DNA of 64,000 nucleotides from Deferribacter thermophilus (GCF_049472675.1 NZ_JAPNXM010000006.1:62001-126000); one strand, 5' to 3'; positions 1-7,400 are shown, numbered from the stretch's first letter. Notes: generated from the sequence alone by a model not told the origin. Translations and numbers: made by a program.

Positions 1-188
1 TATAATTTATTGTATTAAAATTTTGTTTGTATGAAAAGTTTGTTAATGAAAGATACTGTCAAACAATCAAAAAAATAGAAATAAGAGAATATTAATTGAT
101 GTGTTACATAATCTTTAAATAGAGAGATTACGACTAAAACAGATAAGATGTTCTAACTTTTGTTCTTTTTAAACCTAAAAAATTTTCA

Positions 189-216
189 TTGACAAATTTT
201 TTAAAAAAACTACATT
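189..216 (+). promoter_or_regulatory. Probable sigma70 promoter of the tetR-peroxiredoxin operon
   Basis: A perfect -35 box TTGACA lies at 189-194 and a -10-like TACATT at 211-216, with a 16-bp spacer. The start codon at 257 is about 40 bases beyond the -10. The TetR operator at 227-244 sits just downstream of the -10, so a bound repressor would cover the transcription start. Seen directly; promoter activity is inferred. Confidence 0.65.
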
Positions 217-226
217 AAGTAGAGAC

Positions 227-244
227 ATACCGACTGGTCGGTAT
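227..244. promoter_or_regulatory. TetR-type operator palindrome
   Basis: ATACCGACTGGTCGGTAT is a perfect 8-bp inverted repeat around a 2-bp centre. It lies between the promoter and the TetR start codon. G+C-rich palindromes of the type gaccg/cggtc are typical TetR/AcrR operators, so this is the likely autoregulatory site of the adjacent repressor. Its G+C content contrasts sharply with the surrounding sequence. Confidence 0.8.
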
Positions 245-256
245 TAGAGGTTTAAT

Positions 257-850
257 ATGGTGAAAACAGAAAAAAATACAAAAGAACTTATTTTAGAAAA
301 AACCATTGAGATGATTCATTTAAAAGGTGTTCAGGACACAAGTATAAATGAATTATGTCAAGTAACAGGTATATCAAAAGGTGGAATATTCTTTTATTTT
401 AAAAATAAACAAGAGTTAGTTATGGAATCGCTGAAATATTATGAGAATAAATTCTTAAAATTTATAGAAGATAATTTAGTGGGAGATACTGCATTTGATA
501 AATTGTATAGTCTCTTTAATCAAATTATTTTGTTACATCATTCAAGAAATTTTAGAGGTGGATGCGTTTTAGGTAATAGTGCGTTGGAATTGGCTGATAA
601 AGATGAAGATGTATCAGAAGTGTTAAAAGAAATTTTTTATAAATGGAGTAAGATAATTTCTAATATTTTGAGTGAAGGTATCAAAAAAGGGGAAATAATT
701 GGTGAAATAGACTCTGATTCTTTAGCATTTTCCATTATTTCGGCTGTAGAAGGTGGTATCATGCTATCAAAACTTAATAAAAATTCATACTATTTAATAA
801 ATGCAATAAAACTAGTTGTAAATCAACTGGAATCAATAAGGAGGAAATAA
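257..850 (+). CDS. TetR/AcrR family transcriptional repressor
   Basis: A 197-aa protein with a TetR N-terminal HTH at about residues 8-55 (pattern SINELCQVTGISKGGIFFYF) and a helical ligand-binding domain after it. Cys103 lies in an RGGCVLGN-type segment resembling that of the NemR-like branch, where E. coli NemR uses Cys106 to sense electrophiles and reactive chlorine. The RBS agagg (246-250) is 6 bases before the ATG. The stop overlaps the peroxiredoxin start by one base, so the two are translationally coupled. It probably represses itself and the peroxiredoxin through the 227-244 palindrome. The inducer is not evident; a redox signal is inferred. Confidence 0.9.
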   Translation: MVKTEKNTKELILEKTIEMIHLKGVQDTSINELCQVTGISKGGIFFYFKNKQELVMESLKYYENKFLKFIEDNLVGDTAFDKLYSLFNQIILLHHSRNFRGGCVLGNSALELADKDEDVSEVLKEIFYKWSKIISNILSEGIKKGEIIGEIDSDSLAFSIISAVEGGIMLSKLNKNSYYLINAIKLVVNQLESIRRK

Positions 851-1497
851 TGACATTAAAAGAGATAATTGAGAATTTTAAAAAAGAAAGACTCTCACAA
901 ATTCCAGATGATGTGAAAGCTATCATGATGAAAGCTACAGAGGAGCTTATTAATAGTGGGATAGAAAATCAATTGCCTAAGGTAGGGGAGAAAATATTTG
1001 ACTTTACCCTTCCAAATTATGATGGAAAAGAGGTTAGACTTGGTGAGTTACTTGAAAATGGACCTGTTGTATTGAATTTTTATAGAGGTGGTTGGTGCCC
1101 TTATTGTAATCTTCAGCTAAATTATCTACAAAGTAGATTAGATGATTTCAAAAAGTATGGAGCTGTCCTTGTGGCAGTTTCACCTGAGTTGCCTGACATG
1201 GCTGCATCTACAGTTGATAGACATTCGATAAAGTTTTATGTTTTGTCAGATGTGGATAATAGGGTAGCTAAAAAGTTAGGTCTTGTGTTTAAACTGCCTG
1301 ATGAGGTTGTATCTATTTATAAAAAGTTGGGGCATGATTTAGAAAAGTATAATGGGAATAATAAATATGAAATCCCAGTACCAGCAACATTTGTAATAGA
1401 TAAAGACTTTACAATCAGATATTCATTTGGAAAAGCTGATTACACTCAAAGGGCAGAGCCAGATGACATCATAGAAGTATTAAAAACATTGCAGTAA
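850..1497 (+). CDS. Peroxiredoxin-like AhpC/TSA family protein
   Basis: A 215-aa thioredoxin-fold protein. An N-terminal helical extension of about 45 residues precedes the AhpC/TSA fold (GEKIFDFTLPNYDG). The active-site segment GGWCPYC at about residues 81-87 places the peroxidatic cysteine in a CxxC arrangement, typical of the Prx-like 2 group rather than of classical 2-Cys AhpC. Known members reduce peroxides with thiol donors. It overlaps the upstream tetR by one base, which suggests peroxide or electrophile detoxification under TetR control. The reductant partner is not present nearby. Confidence 0.88.
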   Translation: MTLKEIIENFKKERLSQIPDDVKAIMMKATEELINSGIENQLPKVGEKIFDFTLPNYDGKEVRLGELLENGPVVLNFYRGGWCPYCNLQLNYLQSRLDDFKKYGAVLVAVSPELPDMAASTVDRHSIKFYVLSDVDNRVAKKLGLVFKLPDEVVSIYKKLGHDLEKYNGNNKYEIPVPATFVIDKDFTIRYSFGKADYTQRAEPDDIIEVLKTLQ

Positions 1498-1505
1498 TTA
1501 AATGT

Positions 1506-1579
1506 AGAGATTGCCTCATTTTTGATTACTAATTCAGCTTTGTGTTTTTTTATAAAGATAAATTTATGAGGCAATCTCT
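1506..1579. repeat. Long inverted repeat (AGAGATTGC family), possible terminator
   Basis: Perfect 14-bp arms agagattgcctcat (1506-1519) and atgaggcaatctct (1566-1579) enclose 46 bases that include a T7 run. It lies between the peroxiredoxin stop and the HAD gene. The outer part of the arm (gagattgc) recurs in inverted repeats at 51262-51335 and 52285-52354. It may fold as a hairpin in RNA and could end the upstream transcript, but no T-tract follows the second arm closely. Confidence 0.7.
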
Positions 1580-1612
1580 TTGTATTACTAAAAAATTAAT
1601 ATGAGGTGTTTT

Positions 1613-2293
1613 ATGAGATCTTCTAATATAATTGCTTTTGATATTTATGGGACATTAATTGACACAAAAGGAGTTTTTAATCAAATATTAAGCTTGGTCA
1701 AAGATGAACAGCTAGCTTTAAATTTAGTTGATATGTGGAGACAGAAACAACTTGAGTATTCTTTTAGAAGAGGTTTAATGAGAAACTATGTGGATTTTTC
1801 AATCTGCACAAAGCAGGCTCTTGAGTATGTAATAAAATATTACAATCTTGATTTATCAGAAGTTGAAATTAAAAATTTGTTAGATATTTACAAAAAATTA
1901 CCTGTATTTTCTGATGTAAAGGTATCGTTAGAGAAAATAAAAGAAAACAACATAAAAATGTATGCCTTTTCCAATGGTAAACCTGATGATTTGGTGGAGT
2001 TATTGAAATTTAACAAGATAATTGATTATTTTGATGATATTATAAGTGTTGATCCAGTAAAAAGTTTTAAGCCTGATCCAGCTGTTTATTTGTATCTATT
2101 GAGAAAAACTAATGGTTATCATGCAAATGTATATATGGTTTCCTCAAACCCTTTTGATGTAATAGGAGCTAAAAATGCTGGGTTATTTGCAGTATGGGTA
2201 AATAGAGATAATAAAGGTGTTTATGATCCTTGGGAAATAGAGCCAGATTTTGAGATATCCAGCATGAGACAATTAATAGATATAGTTTCGTAG
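1613..2293 (+). CDS. HAD-superfamily hydrolase, 2-haloacid dehalogenase-like
   Basis: A 226-aa HAD hydrolase. Motif I FDIYGTLID (about residues 8-16) carries the nucleophile Asp, motif II is the FSNG segment, motif III is KSFKPDP, and a late SSNPFDVIGAKNAGL segment resembles the dehalogenase type II branch. Substrate cannot be assigned; many relatives are general phosphatases. An in-frame ATG at 1601 exists, but the aggtg RBS at 1603-1607 lies inside that extension and is well placed for the ATG at 1613, which is chosen. It stands alone after a long inverted repeat and before the Rrf2 promoter. Confidence 0.82.
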   Translation: MRSSNIIAFDIYGTLIDTKGVFNQILSLVKDEQLALNLVDMWRQKQLEYSFRRGLMRNYVDFSICTKQALEYVIKYYNLDLSEVEIKNLLDIYKKLPVFSDVKVSLEKIKENNIKMYAFSNGKPDDLVELLKFNKIIDYFDDIISVDPVKSFKPDPAVYLYLLRKTNGYHANVYMVSSNPFDVIGAKNAGLFAVWVNRDNKGVYDPWEIEPDFEISSMRQLIDIVS

Positions 2294-2364
2294 GTTGATA
2301 TTTTATAATTTGGTATTTTTTATTACTTTAATTTATATACTTAAATTTTTGATTTTAAAAAATA

Positions 2365-2413
2365 TTGACAATTTTTTCTCTTTAAATTAATTGTTTACTA
2401 AAGAGGTAAACAA
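2365..2413 (+). promoter_or_regulatory. Promoter and operator of the rrf2-cco operon
   Basis: TTGACA lies at 2365-2370, with a weak -10 candidate (TTAATT, 2387-2392) 16 bp away. A perfect 8-bp inverted repeat follows, ttgtttac (2391-2398) and gtaaacaa (2406-2413), separated by 7 bases. The repeat covers the RBS agagg (2402-2406) and the first base of the start codon at 2413. This placement suggests autorepression by the Rrf2 protein, either on DNA or by masking ribosome binding. The repeat is seen; its function is inferred. Confidence 0.6.
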
Positions 2414-2835
2414 TGGCAGAGTTAATTTCTAGAGAAGTTGATTATGCAATAAGAATCGTAGCTTATTTGGCAGGGCAAAAAGAGAAAGTTAAAATTAAAG
2501 ATATTTGTGATAAATTATATATATCAAAGCCGATTGCTATCAAAATAATTAATAAATTAAAAAAACATAATATCTTAAACACCTTAACAGGTAAAAATGG
2601 TGGAATAGAGCTTAATACTGATGTTGAAAAGCTATCTTTGTACGATATTTTATCTTATATGGACTATGTCCCAGTTTTTAATGTATGTGTTGATAAACCA
2701 TCGATTTGTAAGCTAAACCCTATATGTAAAATCACTACATTTTTTAAGGAAATTCAGGATAAAATAGTTTATAATTTATTAGAGGCTAAAGTAAAAGAAT
2801 TTATTTTTAAAGATGAGGACTTAGAGAAAGTATAA
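2413..2835 (+). CDS. Rrf2 family regulator with probable Fe-S cluster
   Basis: A 140-aa winged-helix Rrf2 protein. The HTH spans about residues 10-60 and the wing contains GKNGGIEL. Cys92, Cys99 and Cys105 form C-X6-C-X5-C, matching the cluster-binding region of IscR/NsrR-type members. Such regulators sense oxygen, NO or Fe-S status. It starts 24 bp upstream of ccoN on the same strand, so it probably controls the cbb3 oxidase operon and itself through the palindrome at 2391-2413. The exact signal cannot be told from sequence. Confidence 0.9.
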   Translation: MAELISREVDYAIRIVAYLAGQKEKVKIKDICDKLYISKPIAIKIINKLKKHNILNTLTGKNGGIELNTDVEKLSLYDILSYMDYVPVFNVCVDKPSICKLNPICKITTFFKEIQDKIVYNLLEAKVKEFIFKDEDLEKV

Positions 2836-2858
2836 TTAACTTAGTAAAGGGGGTAAAT

Positions 2859-4265
2859 ATGAATAAGTATCAGTATGATTATGAAACTGTCAAAGGTTTC
2901 ATAATCTCAGCTATTTTTTGGGGTGTTGTTGGTTTAATTGCTGGTTTATGGATTTCAATTCAGATGTGGAATCCAGACTTCAATATTGCTCCATATTTTA
3001 CTTTTGGTAGGCTTAGGACTTTTCATACTAATGTATTGGCTTATGGATTAGGTATTGGTGCAGAGTTTGGTATTTTTTACTATTTAGTTGTAAGGTTGAC
3101 AAAAAGGGAGTTGTTGTTTCCTAAGTTAGCAAGATTTCATTTATACCTTTTTAATATTGGAGTGGCTCTTGCTGGAATAAGTTTGCTTGCTGGTATGACG
3201 CAGTCACTTGAGTATGCAGAATTTGAATGGCCTTTTGATTTGGCTATTGTTATATTATGGGTTATTTTTTCCATTAACATAATCGGAACAGTCTTAAAAA
3301 GAAAAGAAGAACAGATGTATATTTCTTTATGGTATATAATTGCTACAGTTATTACTGTTGCTATACTTTATATTGTAAATAACTTATCAATCCCAGCTAG
3401 TTTAACAAAATCTTATCATTTATTTGCTGGAGTAAATAGTGCAAATGTTCAATGGTGGTATGGGCACAACGCTGTTGGTTTTTTATTTACTACGCCTATT
3501 TTAGCGATGTTTTACTATTTTTTACCTAAGGCAACAAAACTACCTATTTACAGCCATAGATTGTCAATAATTTCTTTTTGGTCATTAATATTTGCATATC
3601 TTTGGACAGGTGCTCATCACTTAGTTTATACACCTTTACCAGACTGGATTCAGACTTTGGGGATTGCTTTTACATTATTTTTGATTGCTCCTTCATGGGG
3701 TTCTGTGATTAATGGTTATTTTACAGTTGAAGCTGACTGGTCTGTTATGAGAACGAATTATTTAACGAAGTTTTTTATCGCTGGTATAACTTTCTATGGT
3801 CTTCAGACTATTCAAGGACCTTCACAGGGGATTAGAGTTATAAGCTCTCTTATCCATTATACTGACTGGGTTCCTGGTCATGTACACATGGGAACAATGG
3901 GATGGGTAACAATGACTATTTGTGCTTCGATTTATTACATAATTCCGCATATTTACAAAACCAAAATTTATAGTGAAAAGATTGCAAATATACATTTCTG
4001 GCTCGTATTGATAGGGCAATTGATGTTTTCTATAACAATGTGGATTACTGGTATTCAGCAAGGTGCTATGTGGAAAATGACAAATCCTGATGGGACATTA
4101 AAATACACTTTTATGGAAACTCTTGTAAGGAATTATCCATACTGGGAAATGAGAACTGTAGCTGGGGTTATTTTTGTGATAGGTATGTTATTCTTTATTT
4201 ATAATGTATTTATGACCATTAAAAAGGGAAAAGAGAATCTATCTAGTATTACTGCTAATGCATAG
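2859..4265 (+). CDS. ccoN: cbb3-type cytochrome c oxidase subunit I (CcoN)
   Basis: A 468-aa polytopic membrane protein, the catalytic subunit that reduces O2 to water at a heme b3-CuB centre. Six ligand histidines are present: His56 and His343 (heme b), His341 (heme b3), and His203, His253 and His254 (CuB). Tyr247, six residues before His253, matches the cross-linked active-site tyrosine of cbb3 enzymes. RBS aaaggggg precedes the ATG. It follows the Rrf2 gene by 24 bp and is 9 bp upstream of ccoO. The length is normal for the family. Confidence 0.96.
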   Translation: MNKYQYDYETVKGFIISAIFWGVVGLIAGLWISIQMWNPDFNIAPYFTFGRLRTFHTNVLAYGLGIGAEFGIFYYLVVRLTKRELLFPKLARFHLYLFNIGVALAGISLLAGMTQSLEYAEFEWPFDLAIVILWVIFSINIIGTVLKRKEEQMYISLWYIIATVITVAILYIVNNLSIPASLTKSYHLFAGVNSANVQWWYGHNAVGFLFTTPILAMFYYFLPKATKLPIYSHRLSIISFWSLIFAYLWTGAHHLVYTPLPDWIQTLGIAFTLFLIAPSWGSVINGYFTVEADWSVMRTNYLTKFFIAGITFYGLQTIQGPSQGIRVISSLIHYTDWVPGHVHMGTMGWVTMTICASIYYIIPHIYKTKIYSEKIANIHFWLVLIGQLMFSITMWITGIQQGAMWKMTNPDGTLKYTFMETLVRNYPYWEMRTVAGVIFVIGMLFFIYNVFMTIKKGKENLSSITANA

Positions 4266-4274
4266 GGGGTTATC

Positions 4275-5159
4275 ATGAAAAAGGATATATATAGTAAACC
4301 TATTTTATTTGCTTTGGTAGCTGCAGTTACTGTATTGATTGGAACCTTTGTTACAATGTTTTATCCGATGTTTACAAAAGAGATGCATCCAAAATTGGAA
4401 AATTTAAAACCGTTTACTGCATTACAACTTGCTGGGAGAGATATTTATCAAAGGGAAGGGTGTGTGAATTGTCATACGCAGACTGTGAGGCCTTTAAAAG
4501 CTGATGTTTTGAGATATGGTGATTATTCAAAAGCAGGTGAGTTTGCTTATGATAGACCATTTTTATGGGGTTCAAAAAGGACTGGTCCAGATTTGGCTAG
4601 AATTGGTGGTAAATATCCAGATGAATGGCATTACCAGCATTTTGCAAATCCTCAAGCATTTTTTCCAAAATCGAATATGCCAAAATATGATTTCTTGGCA
4701 AATAATAAGTTAAATCCTGCTGAAATTAAAAAGCACATGGATGCTCTTGGATTCCCATATACTGAAGATGAGATAAACAAACTTGCAGATAAAACGGAAA
4801 TGGATGCATTGGTAGCATATATGCAAGTTATTGGGAGTGCAGTAGAAAAGAAAAATGTTATTGTAATTTCTGAAGATAGTGTGGAAGAAACAAGCCCTTT
4901 AGCTAATAAACCAGAAGCTATTGCAAAAGGTAAGCTTTTATATCAAAGGGAATGTGCTGCCTGTCATGGTAAAAATGCTGAAGGTAATATTGAATCTTCT
5001 TTAGTTGATTACTCTATGGCAGAACCTGCTGATAAGGATACCTTTTTGGCAATTGCAAATGGTATTGAAGAAGCAATGCCTGGATTTGCAAATAAATTTA
5101 CCAGAGAAGAAATTTGGTCTTTGGTTGAATTTATTAAGAGTTTAAAGAATAAACAGTAA
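4275..5159 (+). CDS. ccoO: CcoO fused to an extra C-terminal cytochrome c domain
   Basis: A 294-aa protein with one N-terminal membrane anchor (about 9-31). The CcoO domain has heme motif CVNCH (63-67), a conserved block around YGDYSKAGEF, and Met135 as probable sixth ligand. An added C-terminal class I cytochrome c domain (about 212-292) has CAACH (227-231) and Met268 in an AMPGF segment. Typical CcoO has a single heme, so the second domain is an addition that resembles a CcoP heme domain. The next gene encodes a CcoP without hemes, so heme domains appear to have moved between subunits. Confidence 0.93.
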   Translation: MKKDIYSKPILFALVAAVTVLIGTFVTMFYPMFTKEMHPKLENLKPFTALQLAGRDIYQREGCVNCHTQTVRPLKADVLRYGDYSKAGEFAYDRPFLWGSKRTGPDLARIGGKYPDEWHYQHFANPQAFFPKSNMPKYDFLANNKLNPAEIKKHMDALGFPYTEDEINKLADKTEMDALVAYMQVIGSAVEKKNVIVISEDSVEETSPLANKPEAIAKGKLLYQRECAACHGKNAEGNIESSLVDYSMAEPADKDTFLAIANGIEEAMPGFANKFTREEIWSLVEFIKSLKNKQ

Positions 5160-5172
5160 TTAGGAGGGATTT

Positions 5173-5361
5173 ATGTATAATGAAGAATTTGATAATTTAG
5201 AAGAATTTGAAAGGGAAGATACAAAGCATAAATTACCTGTAGGCTGGCTTATACTGTTTATTGGGCTTATTATATTTGGAATTTATTATGTGATTGCTTA
5301 TACACCATCTATTAGTGGATGGTCACAGGAGAAAGCTTTTATAGAATCTATGAAGAAGTAA
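5173..5361 (+). CDS. ccoP: Heme-less CcoP N-terminal (FixP_N) stub
   Basis: A 62-aa protein with an acidic N-terminus, the LPVGWLILF entry to one transmembrane helix (about 24-44), and a YTPSISGWS segment after it. This matches the N-terminal anchor of CcoP/FixP, which is normally followed by two cytochrome c domains. Here the frame stops 18 residues after the helix and no CxxCH is present. RBS aggaggg lies just upstream, and a strong terminator follows immediately. It is probably a genuine small subunit that docks on CcoN, with electron entry taken over by the fused CcoO. Confidence 0.85.
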   Translation: MYNEEFDNLEEFEREDTKHKLPVGWLILFIGLIIFGIYYVIAYTPSISGWSQEKAFIESMKK

Positions 5362-5389
5362 AATAGAGGGGGTTTCCCCTCTATTTTTT
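5361..5389 (+). terminator. Rho-independent terminator inside the cco operon
   Basis: A 10-bp G+C-containing stem pairs aatagagggg (5362-5371) with cccctctatt (5376-5385) across a 4-base loop, followed by a T run to 5389. It lies directly after the ccoP stub stop and before ccoQ. It would end or attenuate transcription after the structural subunits and reduce expression of the downstream assembly genes. Confidence 0.88.
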
Positions 5390-5406
5390 CAATGAAGGGG
5401 TAAAAT

Positions 5407-5553
5407 ATGAGTTATGATTTAATAGCTTATTTATTATTTGGAACTACTTTAGTATTGATTTTTCTCTTTATTATTATCTTCTATTATTCAAAGAATAGGA
5501 AAAATAAGGTTGAAGCACCAAAATATAAAATATTAGAAGATGATGAAGATTAA
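5407..5553 (+). CDS. ccoQ: CcoQ/FixQ-like small membrane protein
   Basis: A 48-aa protein with one transmembrane helix (about 7-27), a basic YSKNRKNK segment and an acidic tail ending DDED. This is the architecture of CcoQ/FixQ, a small cbb3 stabilising subunit. RBS aagggg lies near 5395-5400. Its last codons overlap the ccoG start by 14 bases. The tail-coding DNA (5512-5553) closely resembles the end of ccoS (7356-7400). Identification rests on size, topology and context because such proteins have weak sequence signals. Confidence 0.7.
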   Translation: MSYDLIAYLLFGTTLVLIFLFIIIFYYSKNRKNKVEAPKYKILEDDED

Positions 5554-6742
5554 GATAGATTTTTATAGGAAAATAGTTAGATATTTTCTTATAGCTATCA
5601 GTGTCATTATACCATTTATACAGATTAAAAATGAAAGTCTGGTTAGATTAGATTTAAAAACCTTAAAACTATATTTTTTCGGGTTTATCTTAAGAATTGA
5701 TAATTTATTTACTATTTTACTTTTGTCTTTATTTTTGGTGTTTGCTTTTGTGCTAATTACAGTTTTGTTTGGTAGAATTTGGTGTGGCTGGTTTTGTCCT
5801 CAAAGTATCATTATGGAATTAACCTTGTTTTTAGATAGAAAAAGTAAAAAGACTAACTTTATTAGGGTAATTTTTAATTATATTTTTGCAGCTATAATTA
5901 GTGCTGTTATAACAACAGTTATTTTGCTATATTTTATTAAACCACAAGATTTTATAAGTTCTTTAAGTGGGCTTGCTGGATATTTCTTTGTCACAATTTT
6001 TATATTAATATTTTTGGATATAATATTAGTCAGGTATAGGTTTTGTGCAACTGTTTGCCCTTATTCAATGTTACAATCTGTTTTACTTGATAATATGTCA
6101 TTAGTAATAGCTTTGGATCCAAAAAGAGCTAATGAATGTATAAATTGTATGGGGTGTGTTAGAGTTTGTCCAACAAAAATAGACATTAGGGAAGGATTAA
6201 ATTCAGCATGTATAGCCTGTGCAAAGTGTGTTGATGCATGTTCAGAAACTATGGCAAGGTTAAATAAAAAGACATTGATAGATTATAGATTTGGGCTAAA
6301 TAACCAATTTAAGTTTTTTAGAAGTAGTGTAGTTGTAATTTTAATATTAACAATTATTTTTTTAGGTGCAACTGTTTATTCATTTGTAAACTTAAGAAAA
6401 GTAGATTTTGAAGTGATACCTAACAATAGTTTTCAACCAAGATATTTCAAAGATTATGCTATAAATTCTTATAAATTTATATTTGAGAATAACAGTTCTG
6501 AGCTGATTAAAATTGAATTATACATCAAGAATATAAAAAATTATAAAATAACGCCTACAAATAATATATCTATAAAACCAAATGAAAGATTTGACGAAGT
6601 ATTTTTTATTTCACTGGGTAAATATGTTTTACAAGATAAACATTTTCTTAATATTGATGTAGTTGCAAAAGTAAATGGAAAAGAGGAAATTGTAAAATCG
6701 GTTACTTTTAGACGACCATTTAAAAGAAAGGGAAATAAATGA
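5540..6742 (+). CDS. ccoG: Cytochrome c oxidase accessory protein CcoG (FixG/RdxA)
   Basis: A 400-aa membrane polyferredoxin needed for cbb3 assembly, proposed to reduce copper for CuB insertion. Several membrane helices carry CxxxC pairs Cys82/Cys86 and Cys169/Cys173. Two ferredoxin-type 4Fe-4S motifs follow: Cys200/203/206/210 and Cys224/227/230/234. The C-terminal third (about 290-395) is the Ig-like FixG_C domain. It is somewhat shorter than the usual 450-480 residues. Start codons ATG-ATG at 5540 and 5543 both lie inside the ccoQ end; either may be used. It overlaps ccoH by 4 bases. Confidence 0.92.
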   Translation: MMKIKIDFYRKIVRYFLIAISVIIPFIQIKNESLVRLDLKTLKLYFFGFILRIDNLFTILLLSLFLVFAFVLITVLFGRIWCGWFCPQSIIMELTLFLDRKSKKTNFIRVIFNYIFAAIISAVITTVILLYFIKPQDFISSLSGLAGYFFVTIFILIFLDIILVRYRFCATVCPYSMLQSVLLDNMSLVIALDPKRANECINCMGCVRVCPTKIDIREGLNSACIACAKCVDACSETMARLNKKTLIDYRFGLNNQFKFFRSSVVVILILTIIFLGATVYSFVNLRKVDFEVIPNNSFQPRYFKDYAINSYKFIFENNSSELIKIELYIKNIKNYKITPTNNISIKPNERFDEVFFISLGKYVLQDKHFLNIDVVAKVNGKEEIVKSVTFRRPFKRKGNK

Positions 6743-7161
6743 AGCAGATGATACTTTTAATTTTATCAGGTCTATTAACGATTTTTATAACTCTTTTTTT
6801 CGCTGTAAAATACTTTGATGGTAAAATTGTTGAGGAGCCTTATTATACTGGTTTGGATTATGATAAAAATAAAAACTTAATAAATAAATATAATTTCGAT
6901 ATTATTGTAAATAAAATGACAAAAAAAGGGGAAATTTGTTCTGTTGATTTTTCTATAAATGGTGATACAGAGTTTTATTTGAAAGATTTAAATATTAATT
7001 ATACAGTTGAAAATGGTAGTATTGAATTAGAGAAAAATTTCAAAGGTAATAGTGGAGTGGTAGGATTTGAATGTGTTGATAATAGATATTATATTTTAAA
7101 AGCAATCGTAGAACTTAAAGATCATAATTTAACCTTAGAAAAAGTATTGTATGTAAAATAA
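6739..7161 (+). CDS. ccoH: FixH/CcoH family cbb3 assembly protein
   Basis: A 140-aa protein with one N-terminal transmembrane helix (about 5-25) and a periplasmic beta-rich domain. The EEPYYTGLDYDK segment (about 37-48) is the typical FixH signature. FixH/CcoH binds the nascent cbb3 complex and works with the copper ATPase CcoI. It overlaps ccoG by ATGA. Two cysteines in the periplasmic domain are not a family hallmark and could form a disulfide. Confidence 0.85.
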   Translation: MKQMILLILSGLLTIFITLFFAVKYFDGKIVEEPYYTGLDYDKNKNLINKYNFDIIVNKMTKKGEICSVDFSINGDTEFYLKDLNINYTVENGSIELEKNFKGNSGVVGFECVDNRYYILKAIVELKDHNLTLEKVLYVK

Positions 7162-7171
7162 GGAGGTAGTT

Positions 7172-7252
7172 ATGAAGCTTGGGACTATTGTTATGATATT
7201 ATCATTAATAATTATGTTGTTAATACCTTTATTAATAGCTCTTAAATATTAA
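7172..7252 (+). CDS. 26-aa single-helix membrane peptide
   Basis: A 26-aa frame encoding a nearly fully hydrophobic helix after MKLG and ending ALKY. It is preceded by the strongest RBS in the cluster, aggaggt at 7161-7167, 4 bases before the ATG. Its stop ends one base before the ccoS start. The position between ccoH and ccoS, the ideal RBS and the coupling suggest a real miniprotein, perhaps analogous to the small CcoM-type subunit seen in some cbb3 oxidases. No homologue is recognised, and function is inferred from context only. Confidence 0.6.
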   Translation: MKLGTIVMILSLIIMLLIPLLIALKY

Positions 7253-7253
7253 G

Positions 7254-7400
7254 ATGAGCTCTTTATTTTTATTAATACCTATAAGTTTAATTTTGGGGCT
7301 GCTTGCTCTTTTTTTGTTTTTTTGGGCGGATAGATCTGATCAGTTTGATGATGTAGAAGGTCCAAAATATAGAATATTAGACGATGAAGACGAAGATTAA
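7254..7400 (+). CDS. ccoS: cbb3 oxidase assembly protein CcoS
   Basis: A 48-aa protein with the CcoS signature: an N-terminal helix LFLLIPISLILG, FFWADRSDQFDD after the helix, a GPKYRIL segment and an acidic DDEDED end. CcoS is required for cofactor insertion into cbb3 oxidase. It starts one base after the 26-aa peptide and overlaps ccoI by 17 bases, so the three are translationally coupled. It lacks a good SD of its own and probably depends on reinitiation. Confidence 0.9.
   Translation: MSSLFLLIPISLILGLLALFLFFWADRSDQFDDVEGPKYRILDDEDED

Noticed and set aside
31..78. 15-codon frame beginning ATG AAA AGT in the first 80 bases
   Set aside because: No RBS, low complexity and no context; the region 1-188 appears to be ordinary AT-rich intergenic DNA before the tetR promoter.
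3822..4061. Minus-strand open frame inside ccoN
   Set aside because: Shadow frame opposite a strongly supported membrane protein gene; no RBS and no recognisable protein pattern.
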